Below, piece after piece: positions 34,809 to 34,964 of a stretch of 34,964 nt of DNA. A program made the translations under genes and the position numbers. The notes under the pieces are model-generated. The model did not search any database. It had not been told where the DNA came from and worked only from the letters and a program-made list of their open reading frames with translations. The stretch covers positions 1 through 34,964 of the forward strand of contig CAIYES010000017.1 of the NCBI GenBank assembly GCA_903925275.1, read 5' to 3'. Each line of letters starts with the position of its first letter. Position 1 is the stretch's first letter. The DNA is from an uncultured Bacteroidales bacterium (GTDB lineage: Bacteria > Bacteroidota > Bacteroidia > Bacteroidales > FEN-979).

Positions 34809-34964
34809 GGAGACGCGCTGCGGAGCGTCTTTACTTGTTGATGGTGGAGACGCGCTGCGGCGCGTCTTTACTGATTGATGGTGGAGACGCGCCGCGGCAC
34901 GTCTTTACTTGTTGATGGTGGAGACGCGCTGCGGCGCGTCTTTACTGATTGATGGTGGAGACGC
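34809..34964. repeat. 37-bp tandem repeat array, GC-palindromic, cut by the right edge
   Basis: Four full units start at 34809, 34846, 34883 and 34920, and a fifth begins at 34957. Each unit has a near-palindrome GACGCGC-YG-CGGCGCGTC (18 bp) and then TTTACT, two variable bases and TTGATGGT. Units alternate between TG and GA at the variable bases (TG, GA, TG, GA), so the higher-order period is 74 bp. There are no unique spacers, so it is not CRISPR. It ends at the mgsA start codon and must hold or displace that gene's promoter. Confidence 0.92.

Noticed and set aside
34809-34964. Possible CRISPR array
   Set aside because: Units are contiguous, with no unique spacers of constant length, and no cas gene is in the window.

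Overview
The window looks like a chromosomal segment of a Bacteroidota bacterium, probably an anaerobic or microaerophilic member of the Bacteroidales or a related lineage. The evidence is the gliding-type ABC genes gldF and gldG, the lack of clear Shine-Dalgarno sequences, several candidate TAnnTTTG -7 boxes, and the protein families present. No rRNA, tRNA, CRISPR array, phage gene or transposase was seen. These calls come from reading the sequence by eye; no database search was run.

Layout. (1) Positions 1-6643, minus strand: four polytopic membrane proteins of the TMTC/GT-C type (the leftmost cut by the window edge), three with visible C-terminal TPRs, plus a small secreted protein. (2) Positions 6691-17255, minus strand, read right to left as one likely operon: a 1295-residue GAF-GAF-REC-REC-PEP/pyruvate-binding protein, a NuoE/HydC-like subunit, a NuoF/HydB-like subunit, a very large subunit that joins NuoG-type Fe-S modules, a GltD/NfnB-type FAD/NAD(P)H module and an apparently inactive molybdopterin-type domain, and a rubrerythrin-like diiron protein. 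The three subunits resemble electron-bifurcating NAD(P)/ferredoxin oxidoreductases (Sporomusa-type Nfn/Stn, the wider Bfu family). (3) Positions 17256-17678: a divergent intergenic region mostly filled by a 9-bp repeat array with an inverted arm. (4) Positions 17679-23511, plus strand: hypF-C-D-E-A-B, the maturation set for [NiFe] hydrogenase. (5) Positions 23567-27608, minus strand: small subunit, large subunit, cytochrome b and maturation protease of a membrane-bound uptake [NiFe] hydrogenase, convergent with hyp across a 19-bp perfect hairpin. The small subunit has the six-cysteine proximal-cluster pattern of O2-tolerant group 1d enzymes. (6) Positions 28002-29360: gdhA with its own terminator. 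(7) Positions 29420-34802, minus strand: methylglyoxal synthase, gldF, gldG, a DUF4340 protein and a polysaccharide flippase. (8) Positions 34809-34964: a 37-bp GC-rich tandem repeat running off the right edge.

How it fits together: the Hyp proteins build the NiFe(CN)2CO centre of the adjacent hydrogenase, the protease trims its large subunit, and the enzyme would pass electrons from H2 through cytochrome b to quinone. The Stn/Bfu-like complex would balance NADH, NADPH and ferredoxin in the cytoplasm. GdhA would use NADPH to assimilate ammonia. Two maturation genes (hypF and the protease) have no ATG/GTG/TTG at the position their family needs; ATT and CTG starts restore full-length proteins.
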